Source: Sporothrix humicola (lineage: Eukaryota > Ascomycota > Sordariomycetes > Ophiostomatales > Ophiostomataceae). From it: a stretch of 64,000 bases of DNA. The stretch lies in contig WNYE01000100.1 in the NCBI GenBank assembly GCA_021396245.1, positions 62,001 through 126,000 on the forward strand, in the 5' to 3' direction. Shown piece after piece: positions 51,376 to 63,146 of the stretch. A program made the translations under genes and the position numbers. The first letter of the stretch is position 1. The number at the start of each line of letters is the position of its first letter. Under the pieces are notes generated by a model, which saw only the letters and a list, made by a program, of their open reading frames with translations, was not told where the DNA came from and did not search any database.

Positions 51376-52485
51376 ATGGCGCCTTCTCTTGCAGCTGTCC
51401 GCTTCGGCATAGCTCGCCCACCGGCGCATCGTCTCTTTGTCGCCGGCGCGCGTAGCTTGTCCACCTTTTCGTCCAGGTCGTTTTTCGTGTCCTCCTTGTC
51501 CTCCTCTTCTTATTTAACTAGCCCGTCCCCTCTCCCTGTCCGTCCTTTCCCATCTTCATCCACATCATCTCTTCTTCAACCCAAGCCATCACAACATCGT
51601 CTCTACTCTTCAACATCTTCTTCCTCCACCACAACTCCCCGCACAAATCCCACCACCACAATGGCCGACGCCCCGCGCCCGACTGGCACCATTGCCACCA
51701 AGGGCATCGAGCTCTTGACCCTCAGCACCCCCAACGGCTACAAGGTGTCGGTGTTGCTCGAAGAGCTCAAGGCTGCCTACGGCATCGACTACACCTGGCA
51801 GCTGATTGATATCAGCCAAAACATCCAAAAGGAGCCCTGGTTCGTCGCCCTCAACCCCAACGGCCGCATTCCTGTGATCGTCGACCACGACCGCAACGAC
51901 CTGGCCGTGTTCGAGGGCGCCGCCATCCTGAATTATCTGGTGGCCCGCTTCGACAAGGACCGCCTCTTCTCCTTTGACCCGGCCACCGAGCCCGACCAGG
52001 TAGCCATTGCCGAGTCGTGGATTGCCTGGCAGCACGGCGGCCTGGGCCCCATGCAGGGCCAGGCCAACCATTTCCTGCGGTACGCCCTCGACAAGCAGTC
52101 GCACTATGCCGTGCAGCGCTACGTCGGCGAGACCGAGCGCCTGTACGGCGTGCTCAACGCGCGCCTGGCGGACCGGGACTTTATCGCCGGCAAGGGCCGC
52201 GGCAAGTACAGCATTGCCGACATGGCCGCCATCGGCTGGGCGTCGGGCCTGCAGTTTGCCGGCGCGGACGCTTCAAAGTTCCCGCACGTCACTGCCTGGG
52301 TCAAGCGCTGCCACGACCGCCCGGCGACCGCGCGCGGCTTCACCATCCCCAAGGAGGCCTTTTATGCCGACGCCTTCCGGGAGCAGCGCCTGGCCGACCC
52401 CGAGGCCAAGAAGAAGGAGGATGCGTCGCAGGCGTTCCTGGCCGAGGCCCAGAAGCAGTTCAACTACAAGTTCACGACCCCGTAG
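51376..52485 (+). CDS. Ure2-like glutathione S-transferase with possible organelle isoform
   Basis: A single frame gives 369 residues from the ATG at 51376 or 274 from the ATG at 51661 (CCACAATGGCC, a strong context). The shorter form is the normal cytosolic protein: thioredoxin-like domain with 'TPNGYKVSVLLEELKAAYGI' and 'LNPNGRIPVIVDHDRNDLAV', then the helical domain with 'GKYSIADMAAIGWA'. It conjugates glutathione or reduces disulfides, as Ure2-type and fungal GSTs do. The 95-residue extension begins 'MAPSLAAVRFGIARPPAHRL', is rich in Arg and Ser and almost lacks acidic residues, typical of a mitochondrial presequence. The coordinates give the long form. Which start is used cannot be read from the DNA. 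Confidence 0.88.
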   Translation: MAPSLAAVRFGIARPPAHRLFVAGARSLSTFSSRSFFVSSLSSSSYLTSPSPLPVRPFPSSSTSSLLQPKPSQHRLYSSTSSSSTTTPRTNPTTTMADAPRPTGTIATKGIELLTLSTPNGYKVSVLLEELKAAYGIDYTWQLIDISQNIQKEPWFVALNPNGRIPVIVDHDRNDLAVFEGAAILNYLVARFDKDRLFSFDPATEPDQVAIAESWIAWQHGGLGPMQGQANHFLRYALDKQSHYAVQRYVGETERLYGVLNARLADRDFIAGKGRGKYSIADMAAIGWASGLQFAGADASKFPHVTAWVKRCHDRPATARGFTIPKEAFYADAFREQRLADPEAKKKEDASQAFLAEAQKQFNYKFTTP

Positions 52486-53397
52486 AGGGTACGCGCTTGT
52501 TCTGTGAACTGTTCGGTTAAGAGGGGAGAAACATGATAATATCCAATGAATTGAAATGATTGATTGCATCAAAATATCGAGTCGCACAGGAAGAAAGGTC
52601 AAAAAAGTAAAGTCATTATTCGTCATGAAAATTATAAAGTGAACAAGAACAGAAAGAGAAGAAAGACATCAAAACAATAAGTAGCAGCAGCAGGCGCTAG
52701 TGCCTGTATTGTTGCATCCTTCTGTGGTCATGCACGATCCACGCTATCGGCACTTCTGCTGACGCGTGTAAGATGCTTAACATCTGGCTGGGGTAAAAAC
52801 GTGGCAGGAAAGGTGGAAAATCCCGTCTTCCCGAACACCTGTTCTGTCACACAACAGACAAGAAACATCCAGTCATAACGGTCGTGGATGTGGTAAAAGA
52901 ACATGGCCGAAAAAAGACAGAGAAAAAGAAGGCCAAATTCGGGAAATCCAGACGAAGGGAAAATTGAACAAATAAAAACAATATTGATATCTTTTTCTCG
53001 TAAATAAATCCAAAACAAGTAAATAATCCAAAATCAAATAGATATCGACGTCGCTGGCAGTGGTGTCAGGATATGTCGCAGTCTCGTCTCGTTTTCGTCC
53101 TTTAGGTCCGCATGTCGAAAAAATCGGCCGTCGTTCTGGGTAAAGTGCTGAACTGACAAACCGGACCGAAGACGAACCGTACTCGCAGGCATTTCTAATT
53201 CGTTCTGAGGTCAAAAACTGGCTCTCACCGAACGACTCTCTCTCTCCCACCTCGCCCACCGGCCAACAACACGCACACAAACAAACAAATGAGCACGCAC
53301 AATATGTGCGCGCCACACTCAACACCCGTATCGTCAAAGGAGACACCTTCACACCATCATGGAAAAGGACGGGGATAGGAAATTTCTCGCGCAATGT
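52486..53397. other. Convergent 3' spacer
   Basis: About 0.9 kb between the stops of the GST (+) and SR-protein (-) genes, A-rich in the middle. It holds both 3' untranslated regions; that of the SR gene may be long. No gene seen. Confidence 0.45.
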
Positions 53398-55504
53398 TTA
53401 CCAGTAACGGCGGTCATAATCGCGTGGCGGATAGCCATTGTCACGCGGGTAGCCGCCAGGGTCACGGGGAGGGAAGTCCCGGGGCATTGGCGGACGGTCG
53501 TACGGGCCACGGCCAGCATACGGATCCGGAGGCGGGTAATCGCGGCGGTAGGGGTCGTCGTAACGGCGCTGAGGGGGCGGGTAGTCCTCCATCGGTAGCG
53601 GGCGGCGGGGCGGCGACGGGTAACGCATACGGTCATCGTAGTAGTCGCGACGGGGGCTACGGTCGCGGTAATTGTCGCGGTAGCCCGGGCCATCTCGGCG
53701 CGGGCTGTAGCCGCCACGAGGTGGCGGAGGGCCACGCCGATCGTAGTCATCACGGTGCGGTGGGTACGGCCGCCGCGGTGAACGGGACCGGCCACGATCG
53801 CGATTCTGGAAATCGGTGTGCGACTGCTTGGTGAGACGGTGTTTCAAGATATCAGGGAGGTGGATACCGGCAACCTACAATTGCAGTGCAGGTGACAACT
53901 TTGTCCCTGAACTCGGTCTGGTTTAGTTTTTCAATGGCAGTAGCGAGGTCCTGGGCCGATTCGAATTCGACGGAGCTGTTTTGTTAGTTGGCGTCCTCAG
54001 TGGGCATGATGAAGAGAGACAGGATCTTACCCGTCACCAGACCGGCTGGTCTCCGAGTAAACCACGTCCAGTCCCGACCGGCGGGCAAAGTCTTTGAGAT
54101 CCTATAGGCCAGAGAATCCGTGTAAGTTGAGGGTCCGGGAAAAGCTGCGATGGATCATGTGCTGGGTATCTGTGAAAGGGTCTGTGTTTGTATCTGCTTC
54201 CTTGATGTCCTGCCCAAGATGAATTGTCCTCCAGATTTGCATCCTTCCCAGGCCAAGCACGGGGTAGAGCTCGACCGTCCAGTAAACCAAACCCAAACAA
54301 AGAGTACGTATATGACTAAGGAAATCAAGACGAGGCGGATGGGGAAAACACAAGTTGTAGATACATGGAGAGCCGAAGAAACCATCCAAGAGAGTCCGGG
54401 GCCAGAAGCACTAGATCGAGAGTCTGCCGGGTATGTCGTGCCAATCCGCCTGGGGGTTGCCAAAGGAGGAGAGGAAAGAGAGAGTATGTGTGGTGAGGAG
54501 GTGTCCACCAAGGAGAAGATTCGGAGGGGAGAGAGCAGGAAATAGAGATGCCGGCAAGACCAGGAGGAGGGCGACACGAGAAAGGCGGCAAAACGGGTTG
54601 TCGTCAGGAGATCCGAAGTGTTTCTGGCTGGCCCACGAGACGTTCCAAGCAACGGCGTTCAGATCGGAGAGATCATTCCATACACAAGAAGGTAGACACC
54701 ACTAGCATTTCCATCATGCGACGAGGTCCATCCAGAAAATGGGCTAGATTAAATGAAGAGAGGGGGTCGCAAAGAAAAGACGAGAATCAAAGAGACGAAT
54801 GTATATGGGGAATACGAACCTGCCAGCTGGTGTCGTTGGGAAGGCCAGTGATGCCCATGCGGTGAGCGGTTCGTCGCGGTCTGGGTGGAGGACGTTCCTG
54901 AGGTGGGTGGCCATTACGACCGCCGCCATCACCACCACCTCCTCCTCCGCCTTCGCGGGTATTCCGGGCGCCGCGCGCAAACTGGACTGTGAGACGTTCG
55001 CCCATGAATGTCGATCCATCTAAAAGGCGCCAAAACGCGGTAGTTAGCTTGCCGTAACAATGGTGTCCGAAAAGTAAACAAAGAACAAAGAAAGGGTCCG
55101 CGCGAGGACAGCGCTAAGGTTGGACCTGGACCTGGAGCTAGAACGTACGGAAAGCTGGGACAACGTCGCGCGCGTCCATGGCATCTTTGTATTCGATAAA
55201 GCCGAAGCCGTTCATCAGCTTGATCTCAAGGATCTCGCCGGTGCCATGGCTGCTGAAGTGGTTCTCGATGTCGCTTTTTGTGACTGTTGTTTTGTGCCCA
55301 TTTGGTTAGCGATTGGGTTGCGATTGAGTGTGTCGGGTGCGACAGGCCAGCCTGGCAGGGCTGAAAGAGGTGTCAGAGCCGGGCTTGGCTTAATCGCCGC
55401 ATACCGGTTCGTGGGAGATTGCCCAGGTAGAGGCGGGTGTTGGACACTTCGGTTGATCCAGAGGGCGTCGGCGCCGTGGATATGGGGCCCGTCGCCGTTG
55501 ACAT
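53398..55504 (-). CDS. SR-type splicing factor with two RRMs (Srp2/SRSF1-like)
   Basis: Six exons (55504-55405, 55283-55149, 55019-54820, 54101-54031, 53975-53879, 53823-53398) give 342 residues with all junctions GT/AG and in frame. RRM1 (about 22-95) has RNP2 'TRLYLGNLP' and RNP1 'NGFGFIEYKD', followed by 'ARDVVPAFHGSTFMGERLTV'. A Gly/Arg/Pro linker leads to RRM2 with 'WQDLKDFARRSGLDVVYSET' (about 143-200), the pseudo-RRM form seen in SRSF1 and Npl3-type proteins. The last exon is an Arg/Pro/Asp/Tyr-rich tail with 'RSRSPRRPY' units. SR proteins bind exonic enhancers, recruit the spliceosome in the nucleus and shuttle with mRNA. Intron 3 is unusually long (718 nt). Confidence 0.9.
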
Positions 55505-57755
55505 GGCGGGACAAGTTTCGGTTGAGGAGGGGAGGCAGTCGAGGTCGTCGAAGCTCTTGGAAGGGTACTAGGAAAGGTCGAGGTCCAAGTGGATAGTCGG
55601 AAGTGCCGCTCGAAGGGATCGGGGGAGGAATGCCCGGTCGCGTGGAATTTTGAGAGAGATGGGATGAAGGAAGGCCGGCAAACAGCTGTGTCGGCGGGCC
55701 GCTGGAGTTGAAGGATGAAAGATGCAAAAGCAAAGTCGTTGAAAATTCGTTATTGGCGAAGGAAAAACAAGCAGGGGAGGTGATCCAAGCGCCTCGGTTG
55801 GGGCCAAGAAAAAACGTTGCGCGGCAAAAGCTGGAAAGAGGCTGAGTTGAAAACAAACAACTTAGGAGGTCGAAGGCGATCGTAGGCGAACAAGACTTGC
55901 GACGAAAGGAAATTCGGAGGCTCAAAACAAGATGCAAAAAGAAGAAGTCGAGATGCAAAAGAAGAGCAACAGAAGAGAAGAAAAAGAGACTGGGCAGGTG
56001 GTAGCGGTGTGTGTTTATTATGGGAGCTCTTTGGTAGAGCTGAACAGCAAGCTTGCAGGGGTTCAGGTCAGATGGAGGGCGTGTGTGGAGAGGAGGGAAA
56101 GAAACAACGTAAAACGGGCAGAAAGTGGGGACCCTAGGCGTGTGAGAGAGAAACGCTGTGACGAAAGTGATGAAAGTGACGAAAGATGAAAATAGAGGCG
56201 CGCGCAAAAGGAAACAATACGACGGGACGAGGGTGAAAAAAGAAATAAGAAACGTGAAGTGACGTTGTCGACTGGGGCGCAATGGAAGAAAGAAATAAAG
56301 CAAAATGCGGTATTTTGAGATGAAAGAGGAGAGAAAAATTGAAAAGGAGGAGAAACGATGGGAAGATTGAAGGAGGGGAGATAAAGATGGCCAAACATAC
56401 TCTCAGATGAGAGAAGGAAGGAACGAGCGGCCAACGAGAGGACTGGAAAGAGCCAGATGTGCCCCCAAGGAAGAGGAAGGAAACTACGATCCGCAAATGA
56501 GGTGATCGGAGGGATCGAAAAGTGAAAGTGCAGTTGTGAAGTGAGGAAGGAACATGGGGGTCTGGTCAGGCGGGCAGGCGCGCTCCACAGGGAAGCTACG
56601 GCTCTTTCCTTAGTCTGTCGCATCATGTCTCTCATTACCATGCGCTCCAAGCTGTCCTTCGTATCTCATCTTACTTCTTATTGCCCTATCGGCCGTCCTA
56701 TTTCTGTTATATTTCAGATTATTTACGATCATGCTATCGTCATGTCAGTCCTGCCCATACGTGTCCGGCTACGAGGGTAGGATCCTGGCCTGCGTCTGCA
56801 TTGCATGGAGGGAAAGAGTGCAGAGTGCAGTGCAGGACAGTGCAGTGCAGCGACACGAGGCAGGCGCGATCTTGGGGAAACTGAGAAAAGACTTTTGAAA
56901 AGGACGTCGGTGGGTGAGAAGGGAAAGAGAGGGCGTGCACCGTTTGCAAGTGCGATTCGCGGCTTCAAGGCCAAAAGGAAAGAGCAGATGGGCAAAGGAG
57001 GGGCTGGGTTGGGTTGGGCAAGAGAGAAAAAAGCGGGGCGCATGCAGCCTGACTGCCGCCCAAGGCGAAGTGCAGAAAAGGAAAGAGGAGATAGAGGGAA
57101 TATGGGAACGACAGAGAGGAGGAAATAGGAGAAATAAGGCGATGTGCAGATGCGGCAGTGAGTAAATGGGCTGGTTGACCGGTCAAACAGAGCCTGATCG
57201 CTTCGATGCAAGGCGATATCCAACTGTTGAGGATAGGCTCTGGGCCTAAAGTACAGAAGTCACGAACTGTTTGTACAGCTTTTTGTGGTATGAGGAAGTT
57301 TTTTTTGGTATAATTCTGAAAAAAAAAAACAACAGTTGCTGAAATGAACAGTGTGGAAATTGATATGAATTTTTATTATTATTTTTGTTTACTTTTTTTC
57401 TCGATTGATTTCACTTGTTTTAATTTTCTAAAAATTGATTTGATTATTCATTAAAAGCACACAAATCTGTAGGTAAAAATTATAGATAATTTGGCCAAAT
57501 ATAAATCAAAGTTGCTTCGAAAATCTTTAAAATAAAGTGATTAGATTGATTAGGTAGAGCAGCCGGATATGATGGCTGCTCAGATCGTAACGGGCAAGGT
57601 GGTATACAACAAAACATACAAAGGGGTAGGTAAACAGCGAATACATCAATAGAAGCCAGCAAATTTCACGGAAAAATCAAAGAAATCAAAATCAAAGCAA
57701 ACACCTAACTCAAACGCCATGGCTATGCATCATCTCCTAATATCTCTCCTGAAAA
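55505..57755. other. Intergenic region
   Basis: About 2.25 kb. From 55505 to about 57130 it is purine-rich on the + strand, i.e. a pyrimidine-rich leader and promoter for the minus-strand SR gene. The part from 57290 to 57560 is very AT-rich, with long T and A runs. No supported gene. Confidence 0.5.
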
Positions 57756-60700
57756 CTATGCCTCGCTAAACAAGACATCCACCGCCTCGTCGAGAATCGT
57801 AAACGCAAGGTGGGCACTACAACGTCAGCGGGAGCAAATAAAAAGAATACTGCAAGTTGGGGGGACTCACTTCAAACGGCTGTTGTTGAACGTGGCAAAG
57901 ATGCGCCGGCTGGCGGCCTGGGCGTTGATGCGGCCGACGACGCTGCCGGCAAGGTCGGGCACGAGGGTGGCCAGCATGAGGCCGGCCTCGTTGCGGGTGC
58001 GGGCTTTCTGAGCGGGCGTGCGTGGCGGCTTTTTGATACCGTCGGCGGGGAACAGGGCTTCCTGGACGAGCCCCAAGTACTTTAGGAGGGCCTCCTCTTC
58101 CTGGAGGTGGGTGCGGACGTTTTCGCGGAGCTTGCGTTCGATGGTGCCGCCCAGCAGCTGGTGGAGGACGACAACGACGGCGCGGCCCCTTAGCCAGTTG
58201 TTGCCCCGGTTGAGCTCAAATATCTCGAGGAAAATATCGCAGATGGGCTTGACAAAGGGAGCCGCAGTCTCATCGGGCAGATTGGACGTGGCAGCAGCAA
58301 GTTCGGCGGCGGCTTCAGCTGAGGCGGCGGAGGCTGCGGCATTGGATGCGTTCTGTGCTGCGGCTGCATTTTGAGCAGCGGCACCACCACCGAGCTGACT
58401 GGCTGCGGCGGCGATCAAGTTCTGGCCGGCGGTCGACAGCTGGTCAAGCACGGGGATGCTCCCTAGAATGTCTTCCATACCGTCGGCGACTGAATCGTAG
58501 AGACGCGAGATGACATCGCTGGCTCCAGCACCAGCGCCAGCGCCGGCCCCTGATGAGGCACCTGCCGCGTGGTTGGAGATATTCCGCTGCGACAAGAATG
58601 CACGCAGTTCACGGCTGCGGCAGACGTCTGGGAGGAGAAGGAGGGCTCTGAGGTAGCGCTCGAGAGCGGCCCGGCGCTTCTGCAGGAAATCGCCCTGCAA
58701 TTTGTTGAGGACGACGCGGCGGCGGGGGAAGTCGAGGGCGCGGACGGAGGGGTAGCGGCCGCGTAGGCGTTGGTGCAAAGCCCAGAAGGCGCTGTAGCGG
58801 CGAACGACAGTCCACGACACGGTGGCCGTGCCTCCCGCACTGTTCGCCCCAGTCGAAATGTCCGAGTCTCGCCTGACTTCAATGACGTATTGGGCGTACT
58901 CTTTGCCGGTATCCTCTTCGCGGCCGGACTGCACGCTCGTCAGGCGGACTGTTGCCCTCCCATATAAACTGTTGTCGGTCTCTTGGAGGGCGTACTGCTG
59001 GCGCTGCAGCTCTTTGCGGCGGATCTCGCGCTGCAGGCTGGCCTTTGACTTGCGCAGGATCCGTAGCTCGGCCGTATTGTTTGTGAGCTCGGCCTTTTTG
59101 AGGAGCGAGTCGACGACGGCGTCTTGGGCATTGAGGCGGTCAATGTCATCCGACAAAGCGGCAATGGCCTCGACTAGGCCAAGATCGCCAGGTGCCGCCT
59201 CGTGCACGCCATCTTCGTCGCTGTCGGCACCAGTCTCCTTTTCTTTCCCACCGGCAGCACCATCCAGAAGTCCACTGTTGGCCATATCGGACCCGCCATC
59301 GCCTTCGTCGTCCGACAGGTATTTAGCCTGGTCGTCGCCAAAGAGGTCGTCGTCCTCGAACACGCCGATCCGGGAGGCGGCACTGACCAGCCCCAAAGAC
59401 GCGAGGCTGGGTTTGCCGCTGTTGTCACCGTGTAGTAGCATAGCATGTGAGTGTGGGTTAGGGCCGGACGGTTGTGGGGTGCTTCCACGGCGGCCGGGAT
59501 CAGCACTTCCGGCCTTTTTGACGGTCCCGTCAACATCAATGCCCGAAAATATGCTCCCCTTGTCGGCATTGCTTCCCCTCTCTGCTTCACCGTCATCATC
59601 GCCGAAGAGCGATGCCCGCAGGTCTTCTGCAGTCGTCGGCCGCTTGTCCTCCATGATGGTCGTCAGGGCCTGCTCGACGGCCAGAACAACTTTTGTGTCG
59701 GGGACATTTGGGTCTGCACCAGGCAAACTCTGGATGGAGTCGGCCATAGGATCCGATGAGGGTGCAGCTAGGTTGCCCGTGCTGTTGGAGAGACCGGCAT
59801 TGCTGTTGCGTCCTGCACTGCCTCTGGGTGTTGTGAAGAAGTCGTCGTCATCGCCAAAGAGGGGCGTAGAGGCATTGTTGTTGTTAATCGTACTGTTGCC
59901 GGCCCCGCCATCAAGAGAACGGCGCCCAAAGATCGAGTCAGACTCTTGGCCCATGAGACTGCTGGCAGCTGTTGTCGTGGATGTTGTTGCACGAAGATCT
60001 GTTGCTGAACCGGCCCGTTTTGTCGGTCCGGACGATGTATTTGAACTGATGCCCAGACCAGACCCTGCACCGGAAGTTCCTCCACCGGTGGTTGTTTGTG
60101 CACCACGCAGCAGTCGGCTGGCCGGGTTCGGCGGCAGAGGCTTGTTGCTTGTGGCTGGCGCGACAGGTGTTTGCGGCGAGACAGAGCGTTCAATCGGCAC
60201 TGCTGAGCGTATTTGCTGCTGCCGCTGCTGCGCTGCTTCCTCGGCGGCCAGACACTTGTAGAACAGGTCCGACTTTTTGAAGCCCTGGAAGTGCTTGGCC
60301 TTCATCTCGTTGAGGACGGCGACCTGGGCTCGCAGAATGGCGCGGCGGGCACGGTAGTACTGTTCGGGCGTGGCTGCTCTGCCTGCTTCCAAAAAGACGC
60401 GGACAACGCGGCGGGAAACGTCTGAAATATGGAGGGCTGGCTGGGCCAGGTAGGCCTGGTCGATTTGGGCGAGATCCTGGCGATCAGCATCGGTCCAGGG
60501 CGCAAGGCTGGCCGGTATGTCGTCGGCGGTTGAGGCGTCGACATCGTCGTCTTCCTCTTCTTCGTCTTCTTCCTCGAGCGGGTTGCGGAGGCCGTCAACG
60601 ACGAGCCAGAACTGTACCAGGGGCATCAGGCGCTGGCGGTCCATATACTCCATGAAGTAGGAAAGGCCCGAGGCGTCTCTCAGCAGCTCGGCTAGGCTGG

Positions 60701-62309
60701 CCGTCTCAAGGCGAGATACAGTTGGCGCTACAGGTCCTGCAAATGCAGGTCCGCCCACGCCAGCTGTTGCTGTGCTTCCTGGTCCTCCAGGTGTTCCGGG
60801 TCCGCCAGATGAGTCGTTACCGCCGAGTGGGTTGGCACCTCCAGCTGCTCCGCCGTTGTGCCCGTTCAGAGTTCCGTGCCGACTGTCGCCGCCTGCTGCG
60901 AGGTACTGTACTTTCTGGTCGAGCAGGCGCTTGCTCATTTCGAGTCGTCTGAGATAAACTGTCATTTCCGGGTTGCTGTTGTTGCCGTTGCCCGTGCCGG
61001 TGTGCAGGTCTTGGATCTGCTGTTGCGAGTCGCGCTTGAGCTGGCTGGCCACTTCGCTGCGGAAGCGGCGGGCGTCGGACAAATTGTTGACCTTGCGGAT
61101 GGAGCGGACGAAGCGCTCGAAGCGGCGTTCACTATCACCGGGGACGAGTCGCGGGAAGGCGGCGGGGGCTCCTCCTCCTCCTCCTCGAGAGCCGGCGGGG
61201 CCAGCAGCCAGAGCGGCCGCTGAGGGCGAGGACGACCGACTTGACCGCCCGCCACCGCCCAGGACAGCCCCTGACGAAGCGTGTTGGTCGAGGGCAGCAC
61301 GTAACCGGCGGACCGTCGACCGGTCCTGCAGCATTGTGCGCCCATAGTTCTCCATGAGCTGGTTGTATGTGTCCGGGTCGGCCAGGATTTGGAGGAGTGG
61401 GTAGAGCACAGCGCACGCCACAATCTCGCGCACAATGGCGGCTACTGGCCGGCTAGCCAGGAACGGCGCAGGCAACAGCTTTGGCAGCAGCCGGTCGCCC
61501 ACCAGTTTCCTCAAGTACTCCTGCTGCACCATCTTTGTATTGGCCTCCGAGTATGATAGCTGGGCCGCCGGATGCAGCCCTTCTTTGGTCCTCGCTTCGC
61601 TCGCGCCTCCAGCCACTCTTAATTCTCGGTATTTTGCCGCAATCGCCAGGTCCAGCTCGTCCGACTCGGTGACGGAGCGGTTCAGTTTGCGGCCGCGTAC
61701 TGCCCGTTCGGCCTCGTTAAAGTCGTGGAAGTGCGTCGTCAGCAGCGGGACAAGGCGGCTCGTGAGCACCTCGACGACGTCGTCGACGGCCAGCAGCCGA
61801 TCCCTTAAATTTCCGAGGGCCACGCGTACGGTGGCGTCAACATCGTTGGGGAATGTTGGGTTCTGCAGCGGGCCGGGGCTGCTAATGTGCGCATACCACG
61901 AGCGGACGTTCTCTCGGAGTATTCCGGCGAGCAGCCCGTCGAGAGCGGCCGAGACGCGCGGCATCGCAGGGTACAAAGGGATGGGTTTGTAGGCGAGTCG
62001 GGCGCGCAGGGCGGCGCGTTCTCGGTTCCAGTGCGCGGGCGTGACGAAAGCAGCAGTCGGCGTTCTTCGGGAGGAGGCCAGTGTTGTGGCCACGGTTGTG
62101 ACCGGGTCGGTGTTGTCCACAGAGTATATTGGCACTTTGACGCTGACGACAAATGCCAGCAGGCCGGCACAGCTCAGCAGCGCGCCCGCGACGACGCCGT
62201 GGCCGGCAAAGCGGATGGCCGGGAACCAGTGCGTCGCATAGCCCCAGGCCACGAACCCGGCCACGCCCGCCAGCAGGACGTCGCGCGCCCGCAGGGCCAT
62301 CATGGCCAT
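57756..62309 (-). CDS. MDM1: Mdm1-type sorting nexin (PXA-RGS-PX-nexin C)
   Basis: Two exons, 62309-57871 and 57816-57756, encode 1499 residues. The N-terminus has two hydrophobic segments (about 8-28 and 35-56) that would anchor it in the ER. The PXA domain is at about 110-325 ('LQILADPDTYNQLMENYG'). The RGS-like domain is at about 540-690 ('YFMEYMDRQRLMPLVQFWLV'). A long disordered Ser/Gly/Asp region follows, then the PX domain at about 1110-1235 ('WTVVRRYSAFWALHQRL' and 'FPRRRVVLNKL') that binds phosphoinositides, and nexin-C from about 1355. Mdm1/Snx13-type proteins bridge the ER to vacuole or lipid-droplet membranes. The 61-nt last exon, reached by GTGAGT to TTGTAG, adds 'HLAFTILDEAVDVLFSEA', the normal family end; unspliced reading would stop 20 residues early. 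Confidence 0.9.
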
Positions 62310-63146
62310 GTGGGGAGGGAAAGGGAAGTGAATTCGGTAGTATTGAACGGGATGCTGTCGGCTATCGTATCGTTGTGGTCATGTTTGTCGTCGGTTGTGG
62401 TTGTCGTCTTTTTCGTTTTCGATGGTCGTCATACGTAACTACTTTCGAGGACAGGTTGACGTCGACGTAAACGGAAGTCACCCCCTGGCTGGGCAAAGCT
62501 CGAGTCAAGGGTCGCGTCCACAGTAATACAGTGCAGCAGCATATATTAGTGGAGTCCCGCTGGCCTGTAATTGGTGTAATTGGGGACCTGCCACCAACAA
62601 CGCAGAAGCGCCAACACGGGTCACCTGAACACATGCTGCACTGGGCGCACCACCACAACAGGCAGGCACGGCCCGACCGAACCCCACCTTACGATAGTGA
62701 CAAACTCGTGCTCGAGTCGGCGAACTCTGTCTGAAAATCAACTTTGGAATCACACCGCTAGATTCGTTGGCAGACTCTGTATTCTTAATTTCTTAATTCT
62801 TAATTCTTATTTCTTTATATTAGAACCCTCCGAGACGTGCTCATATATTGGGTATGTACATTCCAAGGCAACTCTGTGCCTGTTTTAGATTAAAAAAGAG
62901 CTTCTATGTGCCCCGTGGCATGAGAAAAATGGCAGTAATGACGTAAACAAATGCGTGCAGATGTTCTCTCTATATGAAGAGAAAGATCCGAAAAGGCTAC
63001 GCAAAAAGGATAGACAAAAACAACGACAAGAATCCACTGCAAAACGCCGTGTCCAGTGTATGTTGATGCTCCGATGCGTGTTGTTGTTATGAAATGCCGT
63101 CAATCAAGACGACGGCGGAAGCAAGACAGGAGACAACACTCCCCGC
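62310..63146. other. Intergenic region
   Basis: About 0.84 kb between two minus-strand genes: 3' untranslated region of HMG-CoA synthase and promoter of MDM1. ATTCTTAATTTCTTAATTCT repeats of a TTCTTAAT unit occur at about 62785. No gene seen. Confidence 0.45.

Noticed and set aside
55215..56303. Minus-strand frame of 362 codons rich in Phe, Ser and Leu
   Set aside because: It is the pyrimidine-rich leader of the SR gene read as protein and overlaps exons 1-2 in a different frame.
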